A stretch of 64,000 nucleotides of DNA from JAMLHH01 sp037189845 (GTDB lineage: Bacteria; Bacteroidota; Bacteroidia; Chitinophagales; JADIYW01): the NCBI GenBank assembly GCA_037189845.1, contig JBBCIS010000003.1, forward strand, positions 124,001-188,000, given 5' to 3'. Below, one piece after another: positions 1 through 9,446 of the stretch. The translations under genes and the position numbers were made by a program. The first letter of the stretch is position 1; each line of letters opens with the position of its first letter. The notes under the pieces were generated by a model that saw only the letters and a list, made by a program, of their open reading frames with translations, had not been told where the DNA came from and searched no databases.

Positions 1-3000
1 GGCAGGTTATTTTATTTATTTGATGGAAGCAACCTAAAAAACGGAGATGTCGTGCGGGCAGAGGTGTCGGCGACTTCATCCTGTAAGACAGCTTATAAGG
101 TATATTCCAACAGCATCGTCATCCAAAAACCTGCAATAGCGATACCTAAGGTGTCCATTTCTTCCCCTTCCGAATATTTCTGCACAGGCGGAAAAATAAC
201 GGTCACACCCCATGTTACCAATAAATCAGACGTTAAATATGGATATAACTATTGGTATGTCAATGGCAAGTACTATAACGATACTGAAGATGGAGTACCT
301 GTTTCATATTGGCCCGATGCAAGTGCAAGTGAAGTAAAAATATACTGCATATATGTAGCCCATACAGAATGTTCAGGCACACTTCGCGACACCTCGCAGA
401 CACTGGTATTTAAAAGAGGAGCGCCTTTCAATCCTGTGGTCAGCATCAGCACGCCCAAAACCAAAATCTGTAACGGAGAATGGGTAGAAATTACAGGAAC
501 TACTAATATACCCGAATCAGGGAGACAAGTGATGTGGTATCTCAACGGCATGCCTTATTCAGAAGGATTTAATACAGTAGGCTTTACTTTAAAAAACGGA
601 GACAAGGTGTATTGCAAAATCACTTCCACCAATCCTTGTGCATCTCAATCGGAAGTCATTTCCAACGAAATCACTTTCATCGGTACCGATATGCTTTTCC
701 CTACCGTGAGCATACGTGCCACCAAAACATCTATCTGCCAAAATGAAGTCGTGACATTTTTTGCCGATGCCACCGACAAAGGCACGAATCCTACTTATAA
801 ATGGTATCACAATCTTGATTTGGTAAAATCAGGCCCCGAAGCCACTTATGGCAATTCCGCTCTCCAGGACCTGGACGAAATTACTTGTATCATGGTTCCC
901 GACCAGTGTACTTACAACGACATGGCTTATTCCAACAGGATTGTCATGTCGGTAAGAGGGCCGAACGATTCAAAATTAAGTATCGTAGCCAGTGAAACCG
1001 CTGTCTGCGCAGGTACTTCCGTGACATTTACCGCCACGCTCACCAAGCCCGGTTCATTCCCTGTCTATAACTGGAAAATCAACGGACAAGTAGTCAGTTC
1101 CACAGAGAATAAGACATTCACTACCGACCAATTGCAGGACGGCGACATCGTGGATTGTTCTGTCAGCCAGACTACCGGATGCATGAGCTTTACCCCTGTT
1201 TCCAATCAGATAAAAATGTCTGTGTTCCCAATCAGTGCGCCTGTGATTTCTATTGCCAACGTGACACCGATGTGCGACAATGCCGTCACCACTTTCAAAG
1301 CCACCGCCACCCATACCAATCCGGCGACCACCTACCAATGGATTGTCAGCGGTGAAACGAAGCAAAATTCGACCTCCGATATTTTCAATGCATCCGGCTT
1401 GAAAAACAATGATTTCGTCAACTGCATCATGTTTACCCGCTCAGCGTGCGCCACTTCTAATACCGCTGCATCCAACTACATACAGGTGGAATTAGGCTAT
1501 GGCAATCAGGGAGATATTACCATACACCAGAGCAATTTCAAAATCTGTGAAAACGAGCCTGCAAGATTTGAGCTGTACAATTCCAATTTTGTACCGGGCT
1601 CTGTCTATCAATGGAAAATCAATGGCGAGATTGTAGAAACCAAGGATTTCCCGGGTGAGTTTAGTACCACGGCGCTGAAAGACAAGGATGTGGTTTCGGC
1701 TACGTTTATTTCCGGTAACGTGTGCGTAAATCCCAAAGAATACCATTCCAATGAAATTCCTATCGAAATCATTCATGCTTCTCCTACCATTAGTATAGAA
1801 GCAACATCTTTCTGCAAGGGTACTCCAATTACTTTTTACGCCGTCACTACAAATGTGCCTAAAGGTTCTCTATACTATTGGAAGAAAAATGGAAGCTATG
1901 AAGATACCGGCGAAGATTCTACCTATACTCCTCCATATTTTAATCCGGGAGATATTATCTCGTGCACTTTATTTCCAAAAGCCTGTACTGCTGAAGATGA
2001 ATATTATTCCAATCAGATAACAATTCCGGAAATGCCCGACATACAGCCGTCCATAGAAATCCAAGCGGATGGTATCACATGTCCGGGACAATTTGCTACA
2101 TTCAGAGCTGTTACAAAAGATGAAGGCGAAAATCCCACTTATATCTGGTACAAAAACGGAAAACTCATCCTTGCTGACCACTTCCCTACTATAACATTTT
2201 ATGATTTCAAAGAAGGGGATATATTGACTTGTACTCTCGTCAGCAGCGAACCATGTGCTTTGGGAAAATTAGTCGCTTCAGAACCATTCGTCATCCATCC
2301 TGCTTCACCCGTCAATGTAAATCTTAATATTACTGCCAGATATCCAAAAGTCTGTGAAGGTCAGGCTCAGGAATTTAGCACCACAGTTTCTGTCCCTCAA
2401 AATCAACTGACTTATCAATGGTCAATAGACGGATATTCGGTTGAAGATTCTATTTCCTCTACGTTTACTTCCGGCAATCTAGGAACGGACAGCAAAATTT
2501 CATGTACCGTACAAAGTGATAAAATATGTATAGATGCCAATACAGCTACCAAAACTGTTTCATCCAACATTGTAGAAAATCTTTTTCCTGAAATTCAAAT
2601 CAAATCTTCGTCATCGCAAAATTGTAAAGGTCAGGAAGCTGTTTTTACTGCCACAACAAAAGATGCCGGAACTACTCCTGATTTTGAATGGTTTGTCAAT
2701 GAAATTTCCGTTCAGAAAGGAACAAGCGATACTTTCAAATCCGCTCTACTCAGTGATGGAGATAAATTAACCTGTCATTTGATGCCAAAAGATATCTGTT
2801 CTCAGGAATCTACTATAGCATCCAATGTATTGACAGTAGATATCATTGAATCTGAAACTTCAACCATTGTCATCAAACAGATTTCTACTATTATTTGTGA
2901 AAATGGCATCTCTGAATTTCAGGCGGATGCCACCCATGCAGGCGCAAATGCCGTATATGAATGGAAAATCAACGATGAAGTCATTCAGTCCGGAGAAAAT

Positions 3001-6000
3001 TACAATTTCACGACCGATTTGCTCCAAAACGGCGATGTGGTCAGTTGTAATCTTTTGAGGGAAGATTTCTGTTCGGGTGAGCAAATATTTGAATCCAATA
3101 CCATCACCATCACTACTTCTCCGAAATCCACCCCATCGGTCAGCATCAGGTTATCAGAAAACGGCAACTGTGAAGGACAGCCCGTACAATTGATAGCCGA
3201 GGCTACGCATGGTGGAACTTTCCCTGTATATAAATGGTATGTCAACGATGAATTAGTGGCTTACGACTCCAAAGATACCTTGGAGCTACACGATGCAGAA
3301 GATGGGGATATTGTATTCTGTGTATTGGTATCTAATGAAGAATGTATCACAGATGAAGAAGTCTATTCCAACGATATTATCATTCAAAAAGATGAAATTA
3401 TTACCCCTGCTGTCAGCATATCGGCTTCCAATAGTTTCATTTGTCCGGGGACAGGTATTTTAGTTACAGCTACAGCGCAACAAGGAGGTTCACAGCCTGT
3501 ATATGACTGGAAAATCAATGATATTTCTGTACAGAGAGGTACGTCAAATACTTTCTATTCCGAAGAATGGAATGACGGCGATGTCATCCAATGTACCCTT
3601 GAAAGCAGTAGTCCTTGTGTAACTACACCGACTGCAGAATCTGATCCAATCACTATAAACGTGATAAATGATGCCATCCCTACACTGATTATCAATACCT
3701 TGAATGAAATCCAGTGTAAAGGGACAACTCTTGAAATAGAAGCAGCTTACACGAACGCACTACGTCCGGTTTTCATTTGGAAAGTAAATGGCGGAGAAGT
3801 ACAAAGAGGTATGGAAAGCACATTCAGCTCTGACAATCTGAATACAGGAGATATCATTACCTGCGTCATGGAATCCGTCGGGTCATGTGGTCAGAATGTT
3901 ACGACTTCCAATGAAATCATTGTTCCCGAATTGTTGGATGCGGTAGAGCCGTCTATAGAAATTATTCCGCTCGGTATTTTATGTGAAGGACAAAACACCC
4001 GGTTCAGGCTTGTCACAAAAGGCTTGGGCGATAATCCGGCCTTTGCATGGTATCGCAACTACAAAGTCATCTACGGAGGAACAGATTTTGAACTTCCATT
4101 GGAAGTCCGTGATGGAGATACGCTGACCTGCATACTTCTCACCAGTGTTGCTTCCTGTGCTACCACCACGATGGTAATGTCTGAGCCTTATGTCATGCAT
4201 TCTACTATACCTGTCAATGCTAATCTGCAACTGGCAGCCAAATATTCTCAGGTTTGCATCGGGCAGCCACAGGAATTTATTACTTCTGTGTCTGTTCCTG
4301 AAAATCAATTAGAATACATTTGGGAACTCAACGGCTTCACGGTAGAAAATGCCGCTTCATCAACGTGGTCGTCCGCTTCACTGAATCCTGACGATGAAAT
4401 CACCTGTATGGTTCGAAGCGGTGAAGTTTGCGTAATTCCTGACTCCAAAACAGTCAGTTCCGGCGTTTCAGATTATGCACATCCTGTATTCTTCATACAA
4501 TCCGCATCCGGTACGCAGTGCAAAGGAGCAGAATCTGAATTTGTTGCCGAAACATTCGATGCCGGAATAGATCCTGTCTTTGAATGGTTTATCAACAATA
4601 TTTCCATACAGAAAGGCACGGAAAATTCTTTCAAATCCTCTCAGCTCAGCAACGGAGATATTGTCACCTGCCATCTGATTCCGAACGGTATCTGTATCGA
4701 AGGGGAATATCTTCTTTCCAATGCTATTGCTGTAGAGTTGCAGGAATCTGTTATACCACAAGTCTATATCTCTGCTTCAGGTAATTCATCCTGCGCCGGA
4801 ACTGAAATCTCTTTCACTGCCGAAGCCGTAAATCCGGGAAGTCATCCTGTCTATATCTGGAAAGTAAACGGCGAAACAGTCAAACGTGGCACGGAAAATA
4901 CTTTCGTATCCGAATCGCTCCAAAACAATGACATGGTCGCTTGTGAAATGATTTCCGATCTGGCATGTGCAGTTCCGTCTGTCGCCGTTTCCGGTGCAGT
5001 GCAAATTATCAGGGTTGAAAGTGTGCAGCCATCGGTAGAAATTGTTCCACTCGGTATTTTATGTGACGGACAATCCACCCTGTTCAGAGCTGTCACACAT
5101 GGTGGAGGAAGTTCTCCTTACTTCGTATGGTATCGCAATGGTGAAATGTTCTATTTAGGTCGGGATTCTATACTTCCGGTAGCTGTTCAGGAGGGAGGAG
5201 ATACACTGACCTGTGAATTTGTCAGCAATGATCCTTGTTTCAATACACCGGTAGCTTCCGCACCTTATGTTTTGGAACTGACCGAGGGTAATACCAATGC
5301 CAATCTACAACTGACGGTCAAATATCCGCAGGTTTGTATCGGACAAATGCAGGAGTTTATTACTACTGTATCCGTTCCCGAAGATAAACTGAAATACATT
5401 TGGAGAGTCAACGGTGAGATTGTAGAAGGTGCAAATTCGCCATCATGGTCATCTTCATCCTTGAATCCTGACGACCAGATTAGCTGTAGAATAGAAAGCG
5501 ACCAGATATGTATCTTCGGAGATTTGGAAACAGTCAGTTCCGGCGTGTCTGATTATGCCCATCCTGTATTCTTCATACAATCAGCACCGGGTACGCAGTG
5601 CAAAGGAGAAGAAGCTGAATTTGTCGCAGAAACATTCGATGCAGGCGTGGATCCTGTTTTTGACTGGTTTGTCAATGATGTTTCCGTACAGAAAGGGGCA
5701 GACAATTCTTTCAAATCCACCTCATTGGATAATGGTGATGTCGTCACCTGCCACCTGATTCCGAACGGTATCTGTATCGAGGGCGATTATCTTGCATCTA
5801 ATGAGATTGCCGTAGAGATTGGAGAATCCGTCACTCCGCAGGTCACTGTTTCCGTTTCGGGCAATTCATCCTGTGCAGGAACAGAAATCTCCTTCACCGC
5901 CGCAGCCGTACATGGAGGAAGCCAACCTGTTTATATCTGGAAAGTCAACGGCGAAACAGTCAACCAAGGCTCTGAAAATACTTTTGCTTCCGCATCCCTT

Positions 6001-7383
6001 GAAAACAACGATGTGGTTGTCTGCGAAATGATTTCTGATCTGGCGTGTGCGGTTCCGTCCAATGCCGTTTCCGATGCGGTGCAGGTAGTCAGGGTGGAAA
6101 GTGTGGAGCCGTCTATACAGATTACAGCGGACAAAACCGAAATCTGTGCAGGCACTTCGGCCGTATTTACCACAGAAACCACTCACGGTGGTACGTATCC
6201 TGCCTATGAATGGAAAGTCAACGGAAATACCGTACAGTCTGGTGCGGAATCCACCTATATCACTGATGCACTCCAAAATAATGATGTGGTGACGGTTACT
6301 TTGTTTTCGGATGTAGCGTGTCTTGCGCAATCTTCGGCCACATCTGAGCCTGTAAGAATAACAGTCATTCCGGTACTGCAACCGGAAGTGGAAATTTCAT
6401 CTTCCGAAACATCTGTCTGTACAGGATCGGAAATCATTTTCACTGCTGCCGCAAAAAACACCTACGGCAATGCATCCTATGAGTGGAAAGTCAACGGCAT
6501 CACCGTCCAATTGGGTACGCCTAACGAGTTCAAATCCGACATATGGAGAAATAATGACCAAATATCCTGTATCGTCCATGTCAGCAATGAGTGCGCCTCA
6601 GTATCTGATGCCGTTTCAAATACTATTCAGATCGAGGTCACAGAACCAAATATTCCGTTGATTGAAATCAAAAACCACTATGACAGTATCTGCAATGATA
6701 CCAGGATAACACTGGAATTGAGTATGGTCAATGTCAGTTCGGGTACGGCTTACCAATGGTATAAAAACGGAACGGTAGTCGGAAATGAAGACAAGCTCAG
6801 CATCACCAACCTTGCCGATGGCGATGAGATCTGGTGCAGTATTTCTACTAAGGCTACCAACTGTGACGTAACCATGTCGGCAGTTTCAGATACATTCACT
6901 GCCAAAGTATATCCTGTCACTGAATTTGAAGTATATCAGAAAGGCGATACGCTTTTTGCCACTGCGGGATACCTTGCTTACAACTGGTATTTTGACGGCA
7001 GATTGATCGCCAAAGGAATGAACAACTTCATCGTACCGGAAGTCGCCGGAGCGTATACCGTCAACGTTACTGACCCCAAGGGATGTGCAGGAATCTCCCG
7101 GACAATAGATTTTGTGCCTACTTCCGTTAGAAATATTACGAATAACACTTACAGGATTTATCCTAACCCTACCAACGGAAAAGTCCAGATAGAATTTTCT
7201 GCCTATCAGAGCGGTATCGTCAGTGTCCACCATATCAACGGACAGTTGATATTGCAACCTACTGAAATCCATCATCTGAAAAATTACTCATTGGATTTGT
7301 CCCGTTACCCCGAAGGAATGTACATCATCACCTTTGAACAACCCGACAGGAAATGGTCTGAAAAAATCATCAAGATGCAATAG
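1..7383 (+). CDS. Giant secreted Ig-like repeat protein with T9SS type A sorting domain (5'-partial)
   Basis: The reading frame is open from base 1, and the first residues (LFDGSNLKNGDVV) already fit the repeat, so the gene begins outside the window; the GTG at 52 is not its start. The visible part holds about 25 Ig-like domains of roughly 85-95 residues. Each has an early Cys (C-x-G then a hydrophobic strand), a central Y-x-W-K-V-N-G core and a closing GD-x-V-x-C strand, so each probably carries one disulfide. A last domain (YNWYFDG) is followed by a type A type IX secretion sorting domain starting at YRIYPNPTNGKVQIEF and ending at the stop. By family knowledge this means export through T9SS and attachment to, or release from, the cell surface. 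An adhesin or gliding-associated role is inference; ligand unknown. A strong terminator follows. Confidence 0.9.
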   Translation, partial: GRLFYLFDGSNLKNGDVVRAEVSATSSCKTAYKVYSNSIVIQKPAIAIPKVSISSPSEYFCTGGKITVTPHVTNKSDVKYGYNYWYVNGKYYNDTEDGVPVSYWPDASASEVKIYCIYVAHTECSGTLRDTSQTLVFKRGAPFNPVVSISTPKTKICNGEWVEITGTTNIPESGRQVMWYLNGMPYSEGFNTVGFTLKNGDKVYCKITSTNPCASQSEVISNEITFIGTDMLFPTVSIRATKTSICQNEVVTFFADATDKGTNPTYKWYHNLDLVKSGPEATYGNSALQDLDEITCIMVPDQCTYNDMAYSNRIVMSVRGPNDSKLSIVASETAVCAGTSVTFTATLTKPGSFPVYNWKINGQVVSSTENKTFTTDQLQDGDIVDCSVSQTTGCMSFTPVSNQIKMSVFPISAPVISIANVTPMCDNAVTTFKATATHTNPATTYQWIVSGETKQNSTSDIFNASGLKNNDFVNCIMFTRSACATSNTAASNYIQVELGYGNQGDITIHQSNFKICENEPARFELYNSNFVPGSVYQWKINGEIVETKDFPGEFSTTALKDKDVVSATFISGNVCVNPKEYHSNEIPIEIIHASPTISIEATSFCKGTPITFYAVTTNVPKGSLYYWKKNGSYEDTGEDSTYTPPYFNPGDIISCTLFPKACTAEDEYYSNQITIPEMPDIQPSIEIQADGITCPGQFATFRAVTKDEGENPTYIWYKNGKLILADHFPTITFYDFKEGDILTCTLVSSEPCALGKLVASEPFVIHPASPVNVNLNITARYPKVCEGQAQEFSTTVSVPQNQLTYQWSIDGYSVEDSISSTFTSGNLGTDSKISCTVQSDKICIDANTATKTVSSNIVENLFPEIQIKSSSSQNCKGQEAVFTATTKDAGTTPDFEWFVNEISVQKGTSDTFKSALLSDGDKLTCHLMPKDICSQESTIASNVLTVDIIESETSTIVIKQISTIICENGISEFQADATHAGANAVYEWKINDEVIQSGENYNFTTDLLQNGDVVSCNLLREDFCSGEQIFESNTITITTSPKSTPSVSIRLSENGNCEGQPVQLIAEATHGGTFPVYKWYVNDELVAYDSKDTLELHDAEDGDIVFCVLVSNEECITDEEVYSNDIIIQKDEIITPAVSISASNSFICPGTGILVTATAQQGGSQPVYDWKINDISVQRGTSNTFYSEEWNDGDVIQCTLESSSPCVTTPTAESDPITINVINDAIPTLIINTLNEIQCKGTTLEIEAAYTNALRPVFIWKVNGGEVQRGMESTFSSDNLNTGDIITCVMESVGSCGQNVTTSNEIIVPELLDAVEPSIEIIPLGILCEGQNTRFRLVTKGLGDNPAFAWYRNYKVIYGGTDFELPLEVRDGDTLTCILLTSVASCATTTMVMSEPYVMHSTIPVNANLQLAAKYSQVCIGQPQEFITSVSVPENQLEYIWELNGFTVENAASSTWSSASLNPDDEITCMVRSGEVCVIPDSKTVSSGVSDYAHPVFFIQSASGTQCKGAESEFVAETFDAGIDPVFEWFINNISIQKGTENSFKSSQLSNGDIVTCHLIPNGICIEGEYLLSNAIAVELQESVIPQVYISASGNSSCAGTEISFTAEAVNPGSHPVYIWKVNGETVKRGTENTFVSESLQNNDMVACEMISDLACAVPSVAVSGAVQIIRVESVQPSVEIVPLGILCDGQSTLFRAVTHGGGSSPYFVWYRNGEMFYLGRDSILPVAVQEGGDTLTCEFVSNDPCFNTPVASAPYVLELTEGNTNANLQLTVKYPQVCIGQMQEFITTVSVPEDKLKYIWRVNGEIVEGANSPSWSSSSLNPDDQISCRIESDQICIFGDLETVSSGVSDYAHPVFFIQSAPGTQCKGEEAEFVAETFDAGVDPVFDWFVNDVSVQKGADNSFKSTSLDNGDVVTCHLIPNGICIEGDYLASNEIAVEIGESVTPQVTVSVSGNSSCAGTEISFTAAAVHGGSQPVYIWKVNGETVNQGSENTFASASLENNDVVVCEMISDLACAVPSNAVSDAVQVVRVESVEPSIQITADKTEICAGTSAVFTTETTHGGTYPAYEWKVNGNTVQSGAESTYITDALQNNDVVTVTLFSDVACLAQSSATSEPVRITVIPVLQPEVEISSSETSVCTGSEIIFTAAAKNTYGNASYEWKVNGITVQLGTPNEFKSDIWRNNDQISCIVHVSNECASVSDAVSNTIQIEVTEPNIPLIEIKNHYDSICNDTRITLELSMVNVSSGTAYQWYKNGTVVGNEDKLSITNLADGDEIWCSISTKATNCDVTMSAVSDTFTAKVYPVTEFEVYQKGDTLFATAGYLAYNWYFDGRLIAKGMNNFIVPEVAGAYTVNVTDPKGCAGISRTIDFVPTSVRNITNNTYRIYPNPTNGKVQIEFSAYQSGIVSVHHINGQLILQPTEIHHLKNYSLDLSRYPEGMYIITFEQPDRKWSEKIIKMQ
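2041..6102 (+). repeat. Higher-order repeat of a four-Ig-domain block (about 1,080 nt period)
   Basis: Inside the giant gene a block of four different Ig-like domains (about 360 residues) recurs. The blocks at 3943-5022 and 5023-6102 are exactly 1,080 nt apart: the start codons of VEPSIEI and VQPSVEI, and the two copies of DYAHPVFFIQS at 4471 and 5551, all share that offset. A third, more diverged block starts at 2041 (IQPSIEI) and runs about 1,086 nt. The segment 3127-3942 between blocks one and two does not follow the pattern. This indicates growth by in-frame duplication of multi-domain blocks. Confidence 0.85.
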
Positions 7384-7408
7384 TTGACTTTATTGTTCAT
7401 ACCTCCCC

Positions 7409-7453
7409 GCCCTGAAACGACACACGAGCCTTATTGTCGTTTCAGGGCTTTTT
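7409..7453 (+). terminator. Intrinsic terminator after the giant repeat gene
   Basis: A perfect 14-bp stem (GCCCTGAAACGACA at 7409-7422 pairing with 7435-7448) with a 12-nt loop is followed by a T-run. It lies 25 bp past the stop codon. Confidence 0.85.
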
Positions 7454-7495
7454 ATTAAAAACAATATACCTAGAAAGCATCCCTTTAAAAATGTG

Positions 7496-7909
7496 ATGTA
7501 CAGGACAATTTTATCATTTCTGTTTATTACAGGATGTATTTCGCTACTAAAAGCACGGATATTTCCAATATGATTTTTGATGGAGGCTCTATAGAAACAG
7601 CTCCGGAATTTCCGGGCGGACAGAATGCCTTAAAAAAGTTTATACAGGAATGTCTTTGCTACCCGGCCGATGCATGGAATGACCGGATAGAAGAAACGGT
7701 AGTGATACAGTTCTATGTTGAGGCGGATGGCAAGCTCAGTGATTTTAAAATTCAGAGCTAATACTGAATCGCTGGGACAGGAAGCTCTGGGTGTTTTAAA
7801 ACAAATGCCCGAATGGAAACCTGGAACGCAGCGAGACAAGCCCGTGAGAGTAAAAATGAGTATCCCAGTAAAGTTTAAGCTGGATATGAATATTTCTACT
7901 TGCGAATAG
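7496..7909 (+). pseudogene. Frameshifted TonB C-terminal-domain protein
   Basis: Three pieces of one protein lie in two frames. A lipoprotein-like signal peptide (MYRTILSFLFITGC) reads from ATG 7496. The body with APEFPGGQNALKKFI and VVIQFYVEADGKLSDFKI lies in the next frame (7534-7761). From about 7755 the first frame resumes with LGQEALGVLKQMPEWKPG and runs to 7909. Placed end to end they match the intact paralogues at 10816-12871 over the whole domain, so at least two compensating single-base indels broke the gene. The DPGGG motif before LG-x-EA in the paralogues is also eroded (NTES). Either a dead paralogue or sequencing indels in a working gene; decay is likelier because the sequence is also the most diverged. 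Confidence 0.75.
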
Positions 7910-8018
7910 TTTTCTACGATAGAAATACTGTTCCTTTTCGCAGATAGCTTTACTAATGATATTGAGCAATTACAATAGAAATGCTGAATTCAATAAAACT
8001 TATAAAGTAAAAAATTCT

Positions 8019-8045
8019 TAATTTTGCAATTCGCGAATTACAAAA
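8019..8045 (+). promoter_or_regulatory. -7 box overlapped by a 24-bp palindromic operator
   Basis: TAATTTTG at 8019-8026 matches the Bacteroidota -7 consensus TAnnTTTG. Overlapping it, 8022-8045 forms a 24-bp near-perfect palindrome with core AATTCGCGAATT and flanks TTTG/CAAA; only one symmetric pair (C8027/A8040) is mismatched. It ends 35 nt before the ATG at 8081. The placement suggests an operator at which the HTH protein encoded next represses its own operon; that is inference. Confidence 0.65.
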
Positions 8046-8080
8046 TTGTTTACCATATTTGTATTACATTCATAAATACG

Positions 8081-8590
8081 ATGAAGAAACACAACGGAAT
8101 GCGCCCTCATGATATTGTTATACTTCTTAAAATAGCGAGTATGGAAAATCGTGAATGGTTAATGAAAGACATAGCTTATGAGCTTGGCATCAGCAATAGC
8201 GAAGTTAGTGAGAGTATTCACCGTTCTGTCATTGCCGGACTGATAAGCAGCGACAAAAAGACCTTAAATAAATTATCTCTGTTGGAATTTTTAAAATCAG
8301 GTCTTAGGTATGTTTACCCCCAATCACCCGGGGCATTGGTCAGAGGAATAGGAACAGCATACTCCGCATCTCCTCTAAATAAAGAAATCAGGAGTCAGGA
8401 AAATGTAGTATGGGTATACGGGAAAGGAAATATAAGAGGACAGATAATAGAGCCGCTACATCCCAATGTTCCGGAAGCATGCCTGAAAGATGAAAAACTT
8501 TATGAATTAATGGCCTTGACGGATGCACTGAGAATTGGTAAAGCAAGAGAACGAAATTTAGCATTTGACATGATAAAGGAAAGGTTGTAA
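8081..8590 (+). CDS. Winged-helix HTH protein, putative antitoxin/repressor
   Basis: 169 residues from ATG 8081. A TTG at 8024 is in frame but lies inside the promoter/operator, so ATG is preferred. Residues 1-75 form a winged-helix DNA-binding domain (RPHDIVILLKIAS, then KDIAYELGISNSEVSESIHR as the recognition helix-turn-helix). The rest is a conserved-looking effector or partner-binding part (QSPGALVRGIGTAYSASPLN, VVWVYGKGNIRGQIIEPLHP, then a C-terminal helix). One base separates its stop from the ATG of the nucleotidyltransferase at 8592, so the two are translated together. By analogy with AbiE-type systems, where a winged-helix antitoxin represses its operon and neutralises a nucleotidyltransferase, I infer an antitoxin; the exact family is not recognised. 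Confidence 0.7.
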   Translation: MKKHNGMRPHDIVILLKIASMENREWLMKDIAYELGISNSEVSESIHRSVIAGLISSDKKTLNKLSLLEFLKSGLRYVYPQSPGALVRGIGTAYSASPLNKEIRSQENVVWVYGKGNIRGQIIEPLHPNVPEACLKDEKLYELMALTDALRIGKARERNLAFDMIKERL

Positions 8591-8591
8591 A

Positions 8592-9287
8592 ATGCTTAAG
8601 AATCAAATTATAAATCTTAACGTAGTCGAAAAAGTAGCGATTGCTTTGGGCGAACTGAACAGTGATGTAATATATGTGGGAGGTGCTGTTGTCAGTCTGT
8701 ACGTAACAGACAAAGGAGCTGAACAACCAAGACCTACTAAGGATATAGATGTGAGTGTTCAGATAAGCTCATATTCAGAAATGGAAGAACTCAGAATGAA
8801 ATTATCTTCTAAGAAAATATTTCCTGCCGCATACGAATCTGTGATGTACCGATACAATTTTGAGGATATTTTAATTGATTTTATTCCGTATGGACCAACT
8901 CCTCTTGGTCCGACAAACAGTTGGCTAAAACCAGGTTTTGCCAAAGCTTATCCCGTAAAAATCGGAGCAGTTGAAATTCATATTTTACCTGTGAGTCTAT
9001 ATCTCTCAACAAAGTGGGAGGCATTCAAAAGCAGAGGCAGAGACCCAAGATTGAGCCATGATTTTGAAGATATCATTTATGTAATAGATAACAATGTCGA
9101 TTTAGTAGCCGACGTAATGAATGCAGATAAAAACGTTCAGCATTTTTTGAGAGAAATGTCCAACGAAATATTACTTCATCCTTCAAGCAATGAAATTATT
9201 GAGTGTCATTTGAGTCCATATACTATTAGAGAAAGAAAACCAATAGTAATAGACAAGCTCAATAAAATAAAGAATCTAAATATTTAG
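8592..9287 (+). CDS. Nucleotidyltransferase of AbiEii/AbiGii toxin type
   Basis: 231 residues. The fold signature of minimal nucleotidyltransferases is visible: YVGGAVVSLYV near residue 30 (the GG helix-cap motif), then RPTKDIDVSV near residue 50 with the D-x-D metal pair, then a third acidic residue in ILIDFIPYGP near residue 97. LSTKWEAFKSRGRDPRLSHD near residue 140 matches the conserved Lys/Asp helix of AbiEii-like proteins. Family members transfer a nucleotide to an RNA (shown for tRNA acceptor stems in some relatives) and act as toxins in toxin-antitoxin or abortive-infection loci. Second gene of a two-gene operon with the HTH protein. The target is unknown; a non-toxic nucleotidyltransferase remains possible. 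Confidence 0.75.
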   Translation: MLKNQIINLNVVEKVAIALGELNSDVIYVGGAVVSLYVTDKGAEQPRPTKDIDVSVQISSYSEMEELRMKLSSKKIFPAAYESVMYRYNFEDILIDFIPYGPTPLGPTNSWLKPGFAKAYPVKIGAVEIHILPVSLYLSTKWEAFKSRGRDPRLSHDFEDIIYVIDNNVDLVADVMNADKNVQHFLREMSNEILLHPSSNEIIECHLSPYTIRERKPIVIDKLNKIKNLNI

Positions 9288-9446
9288 ATTCCAATTATTT
9301 GAAAATCCTATTAGAATCAGAAGAATATAGAAATTTATAAACATCCCATATCAATACAACATCCGTCTTTTCGCATCTCTATATAAAACATACTTTTTAG
9401 ACAAAGCATTTCCTTTTCTCCCTTATAATATGGAAATTGTCATACA

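Noticed and set aside
5866..6381. Antisense open frames inside the giant repeat gene (the longest 171 codons)
   Set aside because: They mirror codon bias of the Ig repeats, recur with the repeat, and lack starts, signals or any family resemblance.
8024..8080. TTG start for the HTH gene
   Set aside because: It lies inside the -7 box and operator palindrome; ATG 8081 starts the winged-helix domain.
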